Below are positions 33,974 to 42,736 of a stretch of 60,851 nt of DNA, in pieces. The notes under the pieces are model-generated. The model searched no databases. It was not told the DNA's origin and was given only the letters and a program-made list of their open reading frames with translations. Source of the stretch: Ruminococcus sp. (GTDB lineage: Bacteria; Bacillota; Clostridia; Oscillospirales; Ruminococcaceae); the NCBI GenBank assembly GCA_015066745.1, contig SVNW01000014.1, positions 1-60,851 of the forward strand, written 5' to 3'. Made by a program: the position numbers and the translations under genes. Every line of letters starts with the position of its first letter. Within the stretch, counting starts at the first letter, position 1.

Positions 33974-34486
33974 TTATACTCCGGTACTGCCAAATCCGCC
34001 GTCACGTATGCCATAAGCTTCATCGTCAAATGTTATACCGTATTCGGTAAATATACCTTGTGCAAATGCCGCACCTTCTGAAAGTTCAAGTGTAAGATCT
34101 TCAACTGATGCATTTGTCAGTTTTATCATTATATGACCTTCATTTGAAGAATTGAAATAATCGCTGTCAATGATACCGACAGTATTATTTAGCTGTAGTC
34201 TGTACATAAATCCAAGACCACTGCGCGGATAACAGCTTAAAAACCAGCCATCATTTATTTTTACGCGTATACCTGTCGGGATTTTTATAGATTCAGAGGG
34301 TTTAAGCGTAAAACTAAGAGGAGAGTAAAAATCATATCCTGCAGAACCGGAAGTTGCTCTCTTAGGCAGTTTTATATTATTATATATTTTTAATATGGTT
34401 TCATCATCATAACTTTCAAATGTGTTTTTCCAGTCTTTCGCAAATTGAAGATAACTTACTTTGGAAAACTGTGCTATTCTGTTCAT
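33974..34486 (-). CDS. dut: dUTP diphosphatase
   Basis: The 170-residue enzyme has all five dUTPase motifs: GYDFYSP, PRSGLG, NNTVGIIDSDYF, a GAAFAQGIF segment and the C-terminal RDGGFGSTG arm. It hydrolyses dUTP to dUMP, keeping uracil out of DNA. Compared with typical 145-150-residue trimeric dUTPases it has an extra ~30-residue N-terminal extension (MNRIAQFSKVSYLQFAKDWKNTF), seen in some clostridial and phage-like forms. Monocistronic, with an AGGAGC site and convergent to the small peptide gene. Confidence 0.94.
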   Translation of the reverse strand: MNRIAQFSKVSYLQFAKDWKNTFESYDDETILKIYNNIKLPKRATSGSAGYDFYSPLSFTLKPSESIKIPTGIRVKINDGWFLSCYPRSGLGFMYRLQLNNTVGIIDSDYFNSSNEGHIMIKLTNASVEDLTLELSEGAAFAQGIFTEYGITFDDEAYGIRDGGFGSTGV

Positions 34487-34582
34487 TATTTTCTGCTCCT
34501 TTACTAAAAAATATGTATAAAATAATTATAAATTATAAATTAGGATAAATCAATATTTTATATAAAATTTATAAAAAAAAGC

Positions 34583-34611
34583 TTGACTTAACTATACTTA
34601 TATGGTATACT
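34583..34611 (+). promoter_or_regulatory. sigma-A promoter of the rubrerythrin gene
   Basis: TTGACT (34583-34588), 17-bp spacer, TATACT (34606-34611). AT-rich inverted sequence upstream (34515-34545) vaguely resembles a PerR box but does not match closely enough to call. Confidence 0.75.
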
Positions 34612-34662
34612 TTATTCATAGCTAAGAGCTAATGTTTAAATATCTGATTGGAGGAAATAAAT

Positions 34663-35214
34663 ATGAAGAAATTTGTCTGTCCAGTATGCGGTTATGTACA
34701 CGAAGGAAATGAACCACCGGAGCAGTGCCCACAGTGTAAAGTTCCCGGTTCAAAATTTATAGAAAAGAACGACGGAGACAAGCTTGTATTTGCTTGTGAA
34801 CATGAAGTTGGCGTGGCAAAGGCTGTTACTGACAAGGAGATCCTTGATGGCCTCAGAGCTAATTTTGAAGGTGAATGTACAGAAGTAGGTATGTATCTTG
34901 CTATGGCAAGAGTTGCTCATAGAGAAGGTTATCCTGAAATCGGTCTTTACTGGGAAAAGGCTGCTTTTGAAGAAGCAGAACACGCAGCAAAGTTTGCTGA
35001 ACTTCTCGGCGAAGTAGTTTCTTCTTCAACAAAGGAAAACCTTGAAAAGAGAGTTGCTGCTGAACACGGTGCAACAGAAGGTAAACTCAACCTTGCAAAG
35101 AGAGCTAAGGAACTCAACCTTGACGCTATTCACGATACAGTTCATGAAATGGCTAAGGACGAAGCAAGACACGGCAAGGCATTTGAAGGTCTTCTCAATC
35201 GTTATTTCAAATAA
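34663..35214 (+). CDS. reverse rubrerythrin
   Basis: The 183-residue protein has a rubredoxin-like iron site first ([10 protein letters not shown]...PEQCPQC, about residues 5-25), followed by a ferritin-like diiron four-helix domain with ExxH motifs ([20 protein letters not shown]). The rubredoxin module is N-terminal, the reverse of classical rubrerythrin, as in clostridial peroxide- and oxygen-induced RevRbr proteins. It reduces hydrogen peroxide and oxygen with NADH-derived electrons in anaerobes. The ATG at 34663 follows a GGAGG site. It has its own promoter and terminator. Confidence 0.93.
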   Translation: MKKFVCPVCGYVHEGNEPPEQCPQCKVPGSKFIEKNDGDKLVFACEHEVGVAKAVTDKEILDGLRANFEGECTEVGMYLAMARVAHREGYPEIGLYWEKAAFEEAEHAAKFAELLGEVVSSSTKENLEKRVAAEHGATEGKLNLAKRAKELNLDAIHDTVHEMAKDEARHGKAFEGLLNRYFK

Positions 35215-35240
35215 TATAAAAACGGTTTTTAAAAAACTAT

Positions 35241-35289
35241 ACTCCCTCTTGATATTACATTTAAGTGTGATTGTCAAGAGGGAGTTTTG
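35241..35289 (+). terminator. intrinsic terminator after rubrerythrin
   Basis: A 12-bp perfect stem ACTCCCTCTTGA / TCAAGAGGGAGT followed by TTTTG. It overlaps the end of the truncated antitoxin frame on the other strand. Confidence 0.88.
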
Positions 35290-35455
35290 TTTGTGAAAGA
35301 GCAATTTCATTTCTTATACTTTTGATCTCTACAGCAGTTATTTCAGGTAAAAGTTCAACAGTAAGAGTTGTTTTTTCTGTAAGATTGCCTTTTTCATATT
35401 CGACAGCTTCATTTAAACCTGTCATAATGCTTTCAAATACGTTCATACTAGACAT
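35261..35455 (-). pseudogene. truncated HTH antitoxin relic
   Basis: This 64-codon frame, MNVFESIMTGLNEAVEYEKGN then TTLTVELLPEITAVEIKSIRNEIALSQ, is the N-terminal half of a common antitoxin family. Full members continue into a helix-turn-helix of about 40 residues (SQxxFAxxxGVSxKTVEAWE type). Here the frame ends with LPLDNHT inside the rubrerythrin terminator, so the DNA-binding half is lost. It lies 9 nt downstream of the HTH/AAA-like gene on the same strand. No toxin gene is adjacent. Probably non-functional. Confidence 0.65.
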
Positions 35456-35464
35456 TCCTATTTT

Positions 35465-37288
35465 CTATAACTCACTTTTTACAACAGCATTTTTTCCTCT
35501 GAAAGCTATACCTATCTTGTGAATAGGTGTAATTCCTGTATCAAGTAGTTCTGTTTCATATTTCTTTTCATTTATTTGTTTTAATGCATCAATGGCAAGT
35601 GCGTTAAGATCAGTGCTTTCATCTCTTGTAAATTTGAATTCATAGATAAATCCCGGTAATGATTTCTCACGTGGTATCAGCATAACATCAAAACGACCGT
35701 ATCCTGATTCACGGTTTGAACGTATCATATAGCGGTTGCTGAGAATAGCGCATAAACCAAGTATCAGACCATGGTAAAATCCTTCGTTTGCACCATCGAT
35801 CGAGGCTATTGACTGTAGCATATATTTTTCCAGTAAAGCTTGCAGTTTATGAGCGTCACCTGAAAAAATAGTCTGCTGTATAGACAATGATATGTTATTT
35901 TGACCTGTACGATTGAGAACTTCTTTTTTATAGACAAATGAGATCTCTTTATTTGGAATGGAAACATCGCACATAAGGTTTCCGTCGTTTTGCGGATAAA
36001 CGGCAGATATGCGCAGATAACCGGCAATCAGCAGAAAACTGTATATACTGTGCGGATCATTATGCACCTCCGGATAAATAACACCTGTATCAATATAGGT
36101 TGTAATACTCTGACCACTCAAAAGTTTATGGAGATTTTCTATAATTTCAGGATTGGCAGATTCGATAATTTCTCCGATAATATCATTACTTCCTGTTGAC
36201 TGCCAGAATGCTTTTGCGGTACATTTGTCGGAGATATAGTTAATAACTGACCATGGATTGAAAATCTCTGTACTTCCGAAAAGATAACCGTCATACCATT
36301 CGCATACTTCATCATATTTTTCATTTGCTTTATAGTAATCAAGCATTTCTTTGACTTCTTTTTTTGTGAAACCGAAATACTGGCTGTATGCGTTATCAAG
36401 CAGGGAATTGATTTTAAGGTTGTTCAGACCGCTGAAGATACTTTCTTTTGCAACACGCAAAATGCCTGTAAGAAAACCATAGGCAAGGTGAGGATTATCT
36501 TTTAGTCCGCCTGAAAAGAAATTACGCATAAAATTTATAATATCAGGATAAAAACCGCAACTGTGTCCTTGCTGAATCGGAGTATCATATTCATCTATAA
36601 TAATAATTGCTTTTTTTTCGTGATGCTTGTGAAGTAAAGCAGAGAGGAGTTCAAGTGACATCTGAAAATCTACTTCTGTTGCATTTCCGCTTGCTATAGA
36701 GGTAAACTGTTTTTTTTCGTATATATTTAATTTTTTACTGTTTTCAAGTTCTATATGACGGAGAAATTCCTGAGAAATGAGTCTTTTTATTTTATGAAAT
36801 GTTTCTTCCCATGAGGTACATTTTACATCTTTGAAAGTAAGGAAAATAACGGGGTATCTGCCTTGATATGAAGTATATTCATGTCCGCATTGCCAGATTA
36901 ATTTATCTTTAAAATAAACAGAAGTATCCTCATCTGATTTTTCAAAAAATACACGAAGCATATCCATATTCAGAGTTTTTCCAAAACGGCGAGGGCGGGT
37001 AAAAAGTGAAACCATAGGCTTGCTGTCAATAAAATCACGTATCATCAGTGTTTTGTCGACATAGTAATAATCGGTGGTAGCTGATTTGAAATCAGAAATT
37101 CCGACAGGCAGAGGTTTGGTTCTGTTGTTACTTGTGTGTTCTGGTTTTTCAATAGATTCATCCGGTATCATCCAGATACCGTTTTTCTTTATTGCACCTG
37201 AAATTATTTTGTTTTTACACATTTGCTGAATTCTGCGTACTGTTGTTCCCATAAGTGCAGATGCTTCCGAACATGTTATATATTTCAC
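35465..37288 (-). CDS. AAA-ATPase-like / PD-(D/E)XK family protein with N-terminal helix-turn-helix
   Basis: The 607-residue protein is the third member of this family in the window. Residues 1-50 (MKYITCSEASALMGTTVRRI...ISGAIKKNGIWMIP) form an excisionase/MerR-like winged helix absent from the other two copies. Then come the usual VGISDFKSA opening, P-loop TRPRRFGKT, Walker-B-like IIIIDEYDTP, LTGILRVAKESIFSGLNN, and a PD-(D/E)XK end (GYGRFDVMLIPRE...IYEFKF). It is only distantly similar to the tandem copies at the window start. Its promoter is overlaid by TTTCGTTTTAAAA operator-like repeats, suggesting autoregulation. Confidence 0.85.
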   Translation of the reverse strand: MKYITCSEASALMGTTVRRIQQMCKNKIISGAIKKNGIWMIPDESIEKPEHTSNNRTKPLPVGISDFKSATTDYYYVDKTLMIRDFIDSKPMVSLFTRPRRFGKTLNMDMLRVFFEKSDEDTSVYFKDKLIWQCGHEYTSYQGRYPVIFLTFKDVKCTSWEETFHKIKRLISQEFLRHIELENSKKLNIYEKKQFTSIASGNATEVDFQMSLELLSALLHKHHEKKAIIIIDEYDTPIQQGHSCGFYPDIINFMRNFFSGGLKDNPHLAYGFLTGILRVAKESIFSGLNNLKINSLLDNAYSQYFGFTKKEVKEMLDYYKANEKYDEVCEWYDGYLFGSTEIFNPWSVINYISDKCTAKAFWQSTGSNDIIGEIIESANPEIIENLHKLLSGQSITTYIDTGVIYPEVHNDPHSIYSFLLIAGYLRISAVYPQNDGNLMCDVSIPNKEISFVYKKEVLNRTGQNNISLSIQQTIFSGDAHKLQALLEKYMLQSIASIDGANEGFYHGLILGLCAILSNRYMIRSNRESGYGRFDVMLIPREKSLPGFIYEFKFTRDESTDLNALAIDALKQINEKKYETELLDTGITPIHKIGIAFRGKNAVVKSEL

Positions 37289-37316
37289 CTGACATCATCC
37301 TTTCTTCGATATTTAT

Positions 37317-37368
37317 ATTATACCTTTCAAAACGAAATAAGTCAATCGGATTTCGTTTTAAAACGAAA
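37317..37368 (-). promoter_or_regulatory. promoter with palindromic operator for the HTH/AAA-like gene
   Basis: On the minus strand, TTGACT (37340-37345), 17-bp spacer and TATAAT (37317-37322). The spacer holds TTTCGTTTTGAAA, and directly upstream of -35 lies the perfect 18-bp palindrome TTTCGTTTTAAAACGAAA (37351-37368). The encoded HTH is the obvious candidate ligand. Confidence 0.75.
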
Positions 37369-37380
37369 CAACCAGACGAA

Positions 37381-37420
37381 AAAAATCCTCTTAGAACTGT
37401 AATGCACTAAGAGGATTTTT
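37381..37420. terminator. intrinsic terminator after ftsH
   Basis: A 14-bp stem AAAAATCCTCTTAG / CTAAGAGGATTTTT; on the minus strand it follows the ftsH stop with a T-run. Confidence 0.9.
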
Positions 37421-37427
37421 ATTAAAA

Positions 37428-39392
37428 TCAGATTTCTTCGTTTTTATCTTCAGAAACTGTTTCTTCGTCTTTTTCATCACTTACGATGTTTTCGGTTTCT
37501 GAAATATCGGATTTTTTCTCCGGCACTTCAAGCGTACCTTCCATAAGCTTTATGAAATCATTGCCGTCGATCTTTTCGTTTTCGATAAGATACTGTGCAA
37601 GTTTGTGAAGTTCGTTCATGTTTTCGGTGAGTATATCTTCACAACGCTTGTAACAGCTTGTTATTATTTCATGAACTTCTTCGTCTATCTTTGAAGCAAC
37701 TCTTTCACTGTAGTTTCTTCCGTGGCCGTAATCCTTACCAAGGAATACTTCTCCGCTTTCTTCACCGTAAACGATAGTTCCGAGTGTTTCGGAGAAACCA
37801 TACTGTGTTACCATGCTTCTTGCTATCTTTGTAGCTCTTTCGATATCGTTTGATGCACCTGTACAGATATCATCAAGTACGAGAGCTTCTGCCACACGAC
37901 CACCGAGGAGCATTACGATAGTTTCACGCATCTTTGTACGTGACATATGTGAATCATCTGTCTGAGGTCTTGTAACTGTAAGACCTGCAGCCATACCACG
38001 CTGTATAACTGTTACCTGATGAACTTTATCCTGTGTTTCAAGGTGGTAAGCAGCTATTGCGTGACCTGCTTCGTGGTAAGCAGTTATCTTCTTGTCACGT
38101 TCGGTAACGATGTGAGATTTCTTTTCAGGACCTGCAATTACCTTGAGTGTAGCTTCTTCAATATCAGACTCAATTATTGATTTTCTGTTGGCTCTTGCTG
38201 CGAGAAGAGCAGCTTCATTGAGAAGGTTTTCAAGATCGGCACCTGTAAATCCCTGTGTTGTCTTTGCTATTATCTTGAGGTCAACATCAGGTCCCATTGA
38301 TTTGTTTTTGGCATGAACCTTGAGTATCTCTTCACGTCCTTTTACATCAGGATAGTTTACAACTATCTGTCTGTCAAAACGTCCCGGTCTTAAAAGAGCA
38401 GGGTCGAGAATATCTCTTCTGTTTGTTGCGGCTATTACTATAACGCTTTCGTTTTCAGCAAAACCGTCCATTTCAACGAGGAGCTGGTTAAGTGTCTGTT
38501 CTCTTTCATCATGTCCGCCACCGAGACCTGCGCCTCTGTGACGTCCGACAGCGTCGATTTCGTCGATAAATACGATTGACGGGCTGTTTTTCTTTGCCTG
38601 TTCAAAAAGATCTCTTACACGGGAAGCACCAACGCCGACAAACATTTCAACGAAGTCTGAACCTGAAATGGCGAAGAAAGGACAACCTGCTTCACCGGCA
38701 ACTGCTTTTGCAAGAAGAGTTTTACCTGTACCCGGAGGTCCGAGAAGAAGTACACCCTTAGGTATGCGAGCACCGATATCGGCATATTTTTTTGAGTTTT
38801 TAAGGAAGTCAACTATTTCTTTAAGTTCTTCCTTTTCTTCGTCAGCACCTGCAACATCATCAAAAGTTGTTTTCTTACCGTTTTGTGCCGCCCTTATGTT
38901 AGCTTTTCCAAATGAGTTATATTTACCGCCTCCGCCAGTCTGACGTATCATAAAAAAGAAAAGTGCAACGCCCATAACAAGAAGCAGTACAGTAGGAACA
39001 ACAGTGATTATCCATGAATTATCCGAACCTCTTATATATTCTATTTCGATAGGTTCTTCATCAGGATATTTATTATTGTATTCTTCACGATAATCTTTAA
39101 GTTCGGAATCTGTATCCTGCAGGAAAATGCCTACGTTTGGTACAGTATAGCTGATTTTTTCAGGGCCGTCTTCCGAATCTCTGAGTTTCATATTCAGCTC
39201 ACCTGTTTTTAGATTGAGAGAATACGATGATACCTGATATTCATCGAAATATTCCATTATGTCTGAGTATTTGTATGTGGCATTTCCGCCATTTATTCCT
39301 GGAAGCATAACGCCCAGAATGACAATAAATATAGCCGCTACAAAGAGATAGGTAAATATACCTCGGTTTTTCTTTGGTGTCAATACATTCAC
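37428..39392 (-). CDS. ftsH: ATP-dependent zinc metalloprotease FtsH
   Basis: This is a 654-residue membrane AAA+ protease. Two membrane helices (about 13-33 and 125-147) flank an extracytoplasmic domain; then the AAA module has Walker A GPPGTGKT (~216-223), Walker B IVFIDEID and the SRH GRFDRQI. The zinc site HEAGH lies at about 441. The C-terminus is acidic and Glu/Asp-rich. It degrades misfolded membrane and regulatory proteins. The GTG at 39392 overlaps its GGAG site; an in-frame TTG at 39383 is an alternative. It follows tilS but has its own promoter with a palindrome. Confidence 0.97.
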   Translation of the reverse strand: MNVLTPKKNRGIFTYLFVAAIFIVILGVMLPGINGGNATYKYSDIMEYFDEYQVSSYSLNLKTGELNMKLRDSEDGPEKISYTVPNVGIFLQDTDSELKDYREEYNNKYPDEEPIEIEYIRGSDNSWIITVVPTVLLLVMGVALFFFMIRQTGGGGKYNSFGKANIRAAQNGKKTTFDDVAGADEEKEELKEIVDFLKNSKKYADIGARIPKGVLLLGPPGTGKTLLAKAVAGEAGCPFFAISGSDFVEMFVGVGASRVRDLFEQAKKNSPSIVFIDEIDAVGRHRGAGLGGGHDEREQTLNQLLVEMDGFAENESVIVIAATNRRDILDPALLRPGRFDRQIVVNYPDVKGREEILKVHAKNKSMGPDVDLKIIAKTTQGFTGADLENLLNEAALLAARANRKSIIESDIEEATLKVIAGPEKKSHIVTERDKKITAYHEAGHAIAAYHLETQDKVHQVTVIQRGMAAGLTVTRPQTDDSHMSRTKMRETIVMLLGGRVAEALVLDDICTGASNDIERATKIARSMVTQYGFSETLGTIVYGEESGEVFLGKDYGHGRNYSERVASKIDEEVHEIITSCYKRCEDILTENMNELHKLAQYLIENEKIDGNDFIKLMEGTLEVPEKKSDISETENIVSDEKDEETVSEDKNEEI

Positions 39393-39416
39393 TCCATTCT
39401 TTTGTCTGTTGTTTTT

Positions 39417-39448
39417 ATTATAATAGACATCACACCAAGTTGTCTATT
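39417..39448 (-). promoter_or_regulatory. ftsH promoter with inverted repeat in the spacer
   Basis: On the minus strand, TAGACA (39441-39446), 18-bp spacer and TATAAT (39417-39422). A perfect 8-bp inverted repeat AATAGACA-N11-TGTCTATT (39422-39448) covers both elements, a good repressor-site position. It does not match the CtsR direct repeat or the HrcA CIRCE element. Confidence 0.7.
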
Positions 39449-39559
39449 TAAAAATAAACAGATTAAAAAAAATAATTTTTAAAAAGTCATAAGATTATTT
39501 TAACTTGAAAACAATATAAAGTCAAGTATGTAAATTAAAACTGACTTGATTTTCATTGT

Positions 39560-40870
39560 TTATACACAATGAATACTTATTTCCATTATATTTTTGGTGC
39601 ATTCTGTTATTGCAGCACGCCCCGCAATGCCTATATTTTCTATAAATAAAGGTCCTTCGTCATCAGCGATAAAGCAGATGCTGTCACGTTCATCTTTTTC
39701 AAATCTGCTGTTGAAAAGTTTTTTTACAGATGAAGTAAAACTATTTCCGTTTATTTTTATTTTGTCACCCGGACGTCTGTTTCTTATAACAGCATTATTT
39801 TTTATGCAGTCAGCATCTATAACTATAGTATCCGCTTTTCGCTCATTAATACTTTTAAAAGAAATGATAACATTTTTACCTTTAAATTCGGTTATTCCTG
39901 ATTTTAAGGGATATGAGACATCACAGGGTAAGTTATGAGTAACAGTGTGCTTTATATAGAGTTTATTATTTTCTGAAATTATATATGTGTCTTTGCATAT
40001 ATTTATTTTTCCGCCTCCAAGACATATATCATCTATATCTGATATACGCCGGTGACTTATTTCTATATTGTTAAGCTCAAGAAATTTTGATATACAGCGA
40101 TGTCTTACAGCTGTATGAAATTTTTCAAGTCCACAAAGTCCTTCTGAAGTCATACACTGTTCAAATGTTGTTTGTGAGAATTCTTCCAAAAAATCATTGT
40201 CAGTGCGGAAGTTTTCAGATGTGTTTGTCATAGTTTTAAAAAGTGATGAGTTTACTGAAAGTAGAGTAGGTATAACGTGATGCCGTATCTTGTTTCTGGT
40301 ATAGTCATCAGTAAGATTTGTTTTATCGGTTACAAAATCCTGACCTTTTACTGAGAGAAAACTTTCTATCTCGTCTCTTGTTATTTCTATAAGAGGGCGG
40401 ATTATGTTATCTCTTACAGGCGGTATTCCTGATATACCTTTTATTCCTGTTCCTCTTGCAAGATTGAAGATAACGGTTTCTGCATTGTCATTTGCATTGT
40501 GTGCGGTGGCAAGTTTTATATTTTCAGTATGTTCTTTGAAAAAATCATATCTTATATTACGTGCCGCCTGTTCGATTGAAAGTTTATTTTTCTGAGCATA
40601 TCCTGATACATCAAATTTCTGACTTATAATAGGAATGCCAAGTTTTTGACATAGTTTATGGCAAAATATTTCGTCGTTATCGCTTTCGATCCCTCTAAGA
40701 CAATGATTTACATGAAGTGCAGATACTGATATATTAAGTTTCCTGCTTATTTCAACAAGAGAGAGGAGGAGACATACACTGTCTGCTCCTCCTGAAAGAG
40801 CGACGGCAACGCTGTCACCATCGCTGAGCATATTGAATTTTTCAATAGTTTTTATTACATGATCAATCAT
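39560..40870 (-). CDS. tilS: tRNA(Ile)-lysidine synthase
   Basis: The 436-residue enzyme has the N-type ATP pyrophosphatase P-loop SGGADSVCLL near residue 25, the HVNHCLRG motif, a central HNANDNAET motif and a C-terminal TilS substrate-binding domain (RRPGDKIKINGNSFTSSVKKLFN). It converts C34 of the tRNA-Ile CAU anticodon to lysidine and is essential. It is usually followed by hpt and ftsH in Firmicutes; here hpt is missing between tilS and ftsH. It lies 38 nt after dnaB. ATTCCT near the start is a modest ribosome site. Confidence 0.94.
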   Translation of the reverse strand: MIDHVIKTIEKFNMLSDGDSVAVALSGGADSVCLLLSLVEISRKLNISVSALHVNHCLRGIESDNDEIFCHKLCQKLGIPIISQKFDVSGYAQKNKLSIEQAARNIRYDFFKEHTENIKLATAHNANDNAETVIFNLARGTGIKGISGIPPVRDNIIRPLIEITRDEIESFLSVKGQDFVTDKTNLTDDYTRNKIRHHVIPTLLSVNSSLFKTMTNTSENFRTDNDFLEEFSQTTFEQCMTSEGLCGLEKFHTAVRHRCISKFLELNNIEISHRRISDIDDICLGGGKINICKDTYIISENNKLYIKHTVTHNLPCDVSYPLKSGITEFKGKNVIISFKSINERKADTIVIDADCIKNNAVIRNRRPGDKIKINGNSFTSSVKKLFNSRFEKDERDSICFIADDEGPLFIENIGIAGRAAITECTKNIMEISIHCV

Positions 40871-40908
40871 AGGATAAATTATTCCTTATGTGTTAACTTT
40901 TAGTGATA

Positions 40909-42258
40909 CTAGTTTGACTTTTCAAGATTTGAGAATCGTGTGAACTGTCCGTCCCATACCATTTCAACAGTACCTGTTTCACCATGTCGGTTTTTTGCAA
41001 CTATACATTCGCTTACGTTTGGCTGATTGCTTTCTTTATTGTAGTATGCGTCACGATAAAGAAACATTACTATATCAGCGTCCTGTTCGATAGAACCTGA
41101 TTCTCTGAGGTCTGAAAGCATCGGTCTTTTATCAGTACGTGATTCAGGGCCTCGTGAGAGCTGTGAAAGAAGTATTATCGGAACGTCAAGTTCTTTTGCC
41201 ATTATCTTGAGCTGTCTTGTGATCTCAGAGATGATAGCTACTCGGTTATCTGTTTTAAGAGTTGTAGTCATAAGCTGGAGGTAGTCGATAACTACAAGTC
41301 CGAGATTTTTTATTCTTCGGAGTTTGGCTTTCATCTGCTGTACGGTTATGGCAGCAGTATCATCTATGTACATTGACAAGTGACAAAGAACATCTGCACT
41401 GGAGGCAAGCCTTATCCAGTCATTCTGACTTAGTTTTCCGCTTCTGAGCTTGTTACTGTCAACAAGTGCTTCAGTTGAAAGAAGTCTGGTTGCAAGCTGT
41501 TCTTTTGACATTTCAAGTGAAAATACTGCTACATCTTTTTCAGTTCGTCTTGCTACATTTGATGCGATGTTAAGTGCAAAAGATGTTTTACCCATACCCG
41601 GACGAGCCGCTATAAGAATAAGGTCTGAACGGTTAAGACCGGTCGTTATGGTATCAAGGTACGTAAACCCTGTTTTAGCACCGAGATATTTTTCTTTATC
41701 AGGACCTGTTATCTTTGAAAGTCTGTCATATGCGTCATAAACAACATCATTTAAAGGGGTAAGACCTTTTACGTCTTTTCCCTGACGTATATCATAGATT
41801 TTTTGTTCGGCAGCATCAAGGAGTGTCTTGGCGTCGTAACTTCCGGAAGCAATATCGCCTATTATCTGCTGTGAAGCAATAGCGAGACAGCGTGCATAAT
41901 ATTTTTCCGAGACGATGTTGCAGTAGTCATCTATATTTGATACAGAAGGAACATTTGACATAAGAGATGCAAGATAAGTTCTTCCTTCTGAGGCAGATTC
42001 AAATATTTTTAGTGACAGTGCCTCATTGAGTACGGTGATTATGTCTGATTTTGAACCGTCGCTGAACATTCGTATCATGATAGAAAAAAGATCACGATGC
42101 TGTTCGCTGTAAAAAGAGTCCGGTTTTAGTTTTTCAAGTACGGTAGTCAGTACGTTTGAGTCTATCAGTATTGCGCCAAGTACTGTTTGTTCGGCTTCAA
42201 TGCTGTGAGGCAGTTCAAAGCCACTGAGTGATACAGCAGACAAGTTATCCTGTGGCAT
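40909..42258 (-). CDS. dnaB: replicative DNA helicase DnaB
   Basis: The 449-residue protein has the N-terminal primase-interacting domain (PHSIEAEQTVLGAILID) and a RecA-like helicase domain with Walker A ARPGMGKTSFALN, Walker B VVIDYLQLM and the arginine finger region. It unwinds DNA at the replication fork as a hexamer. It is in the conserved gdpP-rplI-dnaB order, 3 nt after rplI, with GAGGAAT before the ATG. Confidence 0.97.
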   Translation of the reverse strand: MPQDNLSAVSLSGFELPHSIEAEQTVLGAILIDSNVLTTVLEKLKPDSFYSEQHRDLFSIMIRMFSDGSKSDIITVLNEALSLKIFESASEGRTYLASLMSNVPSVSNIDDYCNIVSEKYYARCLAIASQQIIGDIASGSYDAKTLLDAAEQKIYDIRQGKDVKGLTPLNDVVYDAYDRLSKITGPDKEKYLGAKTGFTYLDTITTGLNRSDLILIAARPGMGKTSFALNIASNVARRTEKDVAVFSLEMSKEQLATRLLSTEALVDSNKLRSGKLSQNDWIRLASSADVLCHLSMYIDDTAAITVQQMKAKLRRIKNLGLVVIDYLQLMTTTLKTDNRVAIISEITRQLKIMAKELDVPIILLSQLSRGPESRTDKRPMLSDLRESGSIEQDADIVMFLYRDAYYNKESNQPNVSECIVAKNRHGETGTVEMVWDGQFTRFSNLEKSN

Positions 42259-42261
42259 TAA

Positions 42262-42708
42262 TTATTCCTCAGTTACATCGATTGTCATCTTTGCATTTAT
42301 TCCTGCATAAAGCTTTATATCAGCTTCATAAGTACCAAAACTTTTTATATCGCTTTTAAGGCTGATCTTTTTCTTATCGATTTTCTGACCAAACTGTTTT
42401 TCGATATATTCGGAGATATTTCCTGATGTTATAGCACCGAAAAGTTTTCCTGATGCGCCTGCTTTAGCGGTGATAGTGAGTTTTTTCTCATTGATAACTT
42501 CACGTATCTTATTTGCATTTTCTTTTTCAACATCTATTTTATGCTGTTCTGATGCCTGTTTTCCGGCAAGTTCGCTAAGATTTTTTGCATTCGCTTCTAC
42601 TGCAAGACCTTTTGATATCAAAAAGTTTTTTGCATATCCGTCAGATACGTTTTTTACTTCTCCTTTTTTTCCTGAACCTTTTACGTCCTGTGTAAAGATT
42701 ACTTTCAT
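42262..42708 (-). CDS. rplI: 50S ribosomal protein L9
   Basis: The 148-residue product starts [36 protein letters not shown], the N-terminal L9 signature, followed by the long connecting helix and the C-terminal domain ([19 protein letters not shown]). L9 binds 23S rRNA near the L1 stalk. It is encoded between gdpP and dnaB, with a GGAG site before the start. Confidence 0.97.
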   Translation of the reverse strand: MKVIFTQDVKGSGKKGEVKNVSDGYAKNFLISKGLAVEANAKNLSELAGKQASEQHKIDVEKENANKIREVINEKKLTITAKAGASGKLFGAITSGNISEYIEKQFGQKIDKKKISLKSDIKSFGTYEADIKLYAGINAKMTIDVTEE

Positions 42709-42736
42709 GATTTTTTTCTCCTTTAAAAAAATTAGT

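Noticed and set aside
34515..34545. Possible PerR box upstream of rubrerythrin
   Set aside because: AT-rich partial palindrome only; too far from the TTATAATNATTATAA consensus to claim.
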